Of a stretch of DNA of 64,000 nucleotides, positions 62,088 to 64,000 are shown one piece after another. Within the stretch, counting starts at the first letter, position 1; each line of letters starts with the position of its first letter. Source of the DNA: Lewinellaceae bacterium (GTDB lineage: Bacteria > Bacteroidota > Bacteroidia > Chitinophagales > Saprospiraceae); assembly GCA_020636325.1 (NCBI GenBank), contig JACJYC010000002.1, positions 905,501 to 969,500 on the forward strand, written 5' to 3'. Below the pieces are notes generated by a model. The model did not search any database, was not told where the DNA came from, and saw nothing but the letters and a program-made list of their open reading frames with translations. The position numbers were made by a program, and so were the translations under genes.

Positions 62088-62109
62088 TTATTGCCGTTCA
62101 GGCAAATTC

Positions 62110-62147
62110 AAAAAGGCAGGGCTTTTCATGGTCCTGCCTTTTTTATT
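62110..62147 (+). terminator. Rho-independent terminator after atpC
   Basis: The perfect stem AAAAAGGCAGG (62110-62120) with CCTGCCTTTTT (62133-62143) and its T run (through 62144) ends the atpDC transcript. Its A-rich left arm can serve as a T tract for the convergent lipoprotein gene too. Confidence 0.88.
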
Positions 62148-62158
62148 TACAGCGATGT

Positions 62159-62515
62159 TTATTGTTTGGCAATGCTTGTCAGGCTGATCTTCGGCACCTT
62201 AAAATCCTTGGCAGGTATATCGGTCGGGCCGGGCTTTTCAACCCAGGCGCTGTCCGGAAGCTGGGCGCCGTCGAACAGGACCTTGAGGCCGTCCTGCTTG
62301 AAGGTTTCCTCCAGCGGCTGATCGGGGGAGAGGAGCCTGGGGGAAGGGTCGTTTACCTGGATGAAATACTGGTAGACACCCCGGGAAATGACCACCATTT
62401 TGATGGTGGCTTCCTGGTTGGTGAAGTTGGTATTGGTTTTGCCGGCGGTTTCTTTCTGGCACTGAGCCGCCAGCAACAGTACGCCGCCCAATAAAACAGA
62501 TTTGATCATTTTCAT
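62159..62515 (-). CDS. Small lipoprotein of unknown function
   Basis: This 118-residue protein has a lipoprotein signal (lipobox LAAQC, Cys19) and a small, probably beta-rich mature part (TIKMVVISRGVYQYFIQV, LKVLFDGAQLPDSAWVE). I recognise no family. The same protein could start at Met3 (62509). It is convergent with atpC, sharing its terminator region, and precedes nothing obvious on its own strand. Envelope location is inferred from the lipobox. Confidence 0.75.
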   Translation of the reverse strand: MKMIKSVLLGGVLLLAAQCQKETAGKTNTNFTNQEATIKMVVISRGVYQYFIQVNDPSPRLLSPDQPLEETFKQDGLKVLFDGAQLPDSAWVEKPGPTDIPAKDFKVPKISLTSIAKQ

Positions 62516-62572
62516 AGCTTTTATGAGGTTAGACCCTTTTCGGAAGCGGCCGGGTTGGGTCCGAACCCTGTA

Positions 62573-63001
62573 TTATGAATGAACTTTTTTGACGCTATCC
62601 AGGAACCGGCTGCGCAATTCGGGGGTCGGCACCATGCAGGATTCCCGTTTGCCGAACCAGCGATACCGGTTTTTTGCCACCCAGTTGTAGATACCGTCCC
62701 GGATGAATTTCGGGATGATGACCAGCGCGTAAGCCAGGGGCCAGAGGCCGTTCAACCGCCGCGCAACCCTCAGGCCGACATCCGAATGGGTGTAGAACCG
62801 GTTGTTCTCATAAAGCACTACGGTATCCATGGAATGCGCCGGCAAACCGGCGGTTGCGGACAATTCCTTGCCGAGATCCGATTGAAGGGCAGCAAACCTG
62901 AAGACCGCTTTTTTATCTCTTTTGATGACAAATTGTACGAACCCGTTGCACAGGTTGCACACGCCGTCAAAGAGAAGAATGGGATGATCTTGGTCTTTCA
63001 T
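62573..63001 (-). CDS. Thiol-disulfide oxidoreductase-like DCC family protein (DUF393)
   Basis: This 142-residue protein has the family-defining FDGVCNLCNGFV (Asp12, Cys15, Cys18) followed by FVIKRDKKAVFRFAALQS and the C-terminal RFWP-like PKFIRDGIYNWVAKNRYRWFG segment. DCC proteins have a thioredoxin-like fold with a DxxCxxC motif and are assumed to do thiol-disulfide exchange; substrates are unknown. It has no signal peptide. It is divergent from the phosphatidylserine decarboxylase gene. Confidence 0.9.
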   Translation of the reverse strand: MKDQDHPILLFDGVCNLCNGFVQFVIKRDKKAVFRFAALQSDLGKELSATAGLPAHSMDTVVLYENNRFYTHSDVGLRVARRLNGLWPLAYALVIIPKFIRDGIYNWVAKNRYRWFGKRESCMVPTPELRSRFLDSVKKVHS

Positions 63002-63026
63002 ATCAGAATAACAACTGAACCGGCCT

Positions 63027-63059
63027 TTTGCTCAATTTAAAGGGATATTCCTATTTTTG
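63027..63059 (+). promoter_or_regulatory. Full Bacteroidota promoter for the decarboxylase gene
   Basis: TTTG at 63027-63030 and TATTTTTG at 63052-63059 are 21 bases apart, matching the -33/-7 consensus. The ATG at 63082 lies 22 bases beyond the -7 box; an apparent TTG start at 63028 is inside the -33 box. Confidence 0.7.
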
Positions 63060-63081
63060 CCGATATCAAGTCCGAAAGATA

Positions 63082-63735
63082 ATGCAAATACACCGAGAAG
63101 GCTCCCGTATCCTCATGATCACCATTGGCGGGCTGGTTTTGCTGAATGCGGCGGTAAAAGTGTTCTGGCCGGCAGCCGTTTTGGTGGCTTTGGGGCTTTC
63201 CGCAGTGCTTTTTCTGGTCATCCTCCAGTTTTTCAGGCACCCCGAACGAACGATACCTGTGATGGATGACAACACGGTTTACGCACCCGCCGACGGGAAA
63301 GTGGTGGTGATCGAAGAGGTTGATGAACCGGAATATTTCAAGGATAGGAGGCTTCAGGTTTCCATTTTCATGTCGCCGGTGAATGTGCACGTCAACCGCA
63401 ATCCGGTCGGCGGAAAGGTGGCATATGTGCAATACCACCCCGGCAAATACCTGGTCGCCTGGCACCCGAAATCCTCTACCGAAAACGAACGGACCACCGT
63501 TGTCATCGAAACGGAAAAACACCCGATCCTGATCCGCCAGATTGCCGGCGCTATGGCTAAACGGATCAGGACATACCTCACACCCGGCCAAACCGTCCGG
63601 CAGGGCGATGAGCTGGGATTCATCACCTTTGGTTCGAGAGTGGATATTTTATTACCTTTGAACGCAACCACGGCTGTGAACATCGGCCAGACGGTTAGGG
63701 CCAACAAAACGGTCATCGCAAATCTGACCCCGTAA
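63082..63735 (+). CDS. Phosphatidylserine decarboxylase family protein
   Basis: This 217-residue proenzyme makes phosphatidylethanolamine from phosphatidylserine. It is the short (type II-like, archaeal-type) form: two N-terminal membrane segments (about 10-50), YAPADGKVV, SIFMSPVNVHVNRNPVGG, and the self-cleavage site FGSRVD with Gly184-Ser185, where Ser185 becomes the pyruvoyl group. I begin at ATG 63082 downstream of a full promoter. A phosphatidylserine synthase gene is not in the window. It is followed after 11 bases by a tiny membrane-protein gene. Confidence 0.93.
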   Translation: MQIHREGSRILMITIGGLVLLNAAVKVFWPAAVLVALGLSAVLFLVILQFFRHPERTIPVMDDNTVYAPADGKVVVIEEVDEPEYFKDRRLQVSIFMSPVNVHVNRNPVGGKVAYVQYHPGKYLVAWHPKSSTENERTTVVIETEKHPILIRQIAGAMAKRIRTYLTPGQTVRQGDELGFITFGSRVDILLPLNATTAVNIGQTVRANKTVIANLTP

Positions 63736-63746
63736 ATCGACGCTGA

Positions 63747-63887
63747 ATGGAGCCGGAAAAAACAAATGTTGATCCCGACGATAAGCCGCCGATCCTGGGG
63801 GCATGGAAAAATCTTTATGCCTTTGTATTAATCCTGCATGCTATCGTCATCACCTTGTTTTACCTCTTTACCAAGGTATATTCCTAA
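63747..63887 (+). CDS. 46-residue single-pass membrane protein preceding a symporter
   Basis: This 46-codon gene encodes a charged, acidic N terminus (MEPEKTNVDPDDKPP, 1-15) and one membrane helix (about 22-42, LYAFVLILHAIVITLFYLF), ending FTKVYS. I do not know a named family. It lies 11 bases after the decarboxylase gene and 25 bases before the symporter gene, so it is in position to be an accessory subunit, as DUF485/DUF4212 small proteins are for other solute symporters. Membrane topology is clear; the role is inferred from position. Confidence 0.7.
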   Translation: MEPEKTNVDPDDKPPILGAWKNLYAFVLILHAIVITLFYLFTKVYS

Positions 63888-63912
63888 AACAACCGCAAGT
63901 CAACAAATACCA

Positions 63913-64000
63913 TGCACCCGATTGACTGGACTGTAATGCTGGGCACCCTTTTCGGAATTGTGGCGTTCGGCGTTTACAAGACCCGCAACATCGCCAGCGT
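63913..64000 (+). CDS. Sodium:solute symporter, N-terminal fragment (runs off the window)
   Basis: The frame from ATG 63913 stays open to the right edge and gives 29 residues, MHPIDWTVMLGTLFGIVAFG followed by VYKTRNIAS. This N terminus (a first helix starting with IDW and followed by GxYK/R) is typical of the SSS (SLC5-like) sodium:solute symporter family in Bacteroidota. The substrate cannot be judged from this fragment. Confidence 0.65.

Noticed and set aside
63028..63081. A TTG start extending the phosphatidylserine decarboxylase
   Set aside because: The TTG is part of the -33 TTTG box; the ATG at 63082 lies just past the -7 element.

Overview
The window reads as a chromosomal segment of a Bacteroidota bacterium, most likely from the Saprospirales/Lewinellales branch. 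The evidence is a SusC/SusD pair, three proteins with type IX secretion (T9SS) C-terminal sorting domains, several lineage-typical families (DUF5686, DUF5690, DUF2851, GH3-like, DUF4350/DUF4129), an atpD-atpC pair separated from the other ATP synthase genes, and recurrent TAnnTTTG (-7) promoter octamers upstream of genes. Base composition looks moderately GC-rich and even, so long antisense ORFs are common and were discarded. I see no insertion sequence, prophage, CRISPR array, rRNA or replication origin. Placement below the phylum is inference.

Layout. 1-6.2 kb: the end of a DUF5686 outer-membrane protein, an orphan SusC/SusD nutrient-uptake pair with a terminator, a small DUF1801-like gene and a decayed DUF4440-like remnant. 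6.3-7.7 kb: an overlapping ECF sigma / short membrane anti-sigma-like / Spy-like sensor cassette. 7.8-13.6 kb: adenosine-deaminase-family enzyme, a T9SS-exported alpha/beta hydrolase, and an overlapping sugar-lactone oxidase / PLP aldolase-racemase pair. 14-22.6 kb: a phosphorus-flavoured cluster made of a secreted phytase-like esterase nested in a choice-of-anchor I domain, a DUF5690 membrane protein, an exported alkaline-phosphatase-superfamily enzyme, a PhnX-like hydrolase, a TIGR03364-type FAD oxidase and a PhnZ-like diiron HD oxygenase. The last three together predict catabolism of an organophosphonate.

23-27.8 kb: an acidic EF-hand-like protein of unknown function convergent with a 1349-residue tandem cyclase / STAND-type ATPase / TPR protein whose architecture and active-site split resemble mammalian soluble adenylyl cyclase. 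27.9-32.4 kb: GH3-like protein and UvrA. 32.5-38.4 kb: a MoxR, DUF4350, DUF4129, SpoIIM operon with a divergent RDD gene. It lacks the DUF58 gene that usually completes this set. 38.5-43.9 kb: RlmD, a small conserved protein, a hybrid histidine kinase plus Hpt protein, RmlA and a zinc-ribbon membrane protein.

43.9-52.6 kb: cell-wall enzymes (VanY-like lipoprotein, class A PBP), a T9SS subtilase, a tRNA with anticodon CAU, and a membrane-bound class III adenylate cyclase. 52.6-64 kb: UvrB, a sugar nucleotidyltransferase, DUF2851, NAD-dependent DNA ligase with an altered zinc finger, an exported unknown protein, AtpD and AtpC, a small lipoprotein, a DCC-family protein, phosphatidylserine decarboxylase, and a 46-residue membrane protein directly ahead of the truncated start of a sodium:solute symporter.

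The most interesting loci are the phosphonate cluster (about 17.2-22.6 kb), the soluble-adenylyl-cyclase-like protein with its EF-hand-like neighbour (23.0-27.8 kb), and the miniature membrane protein plus symporter at the right edge.
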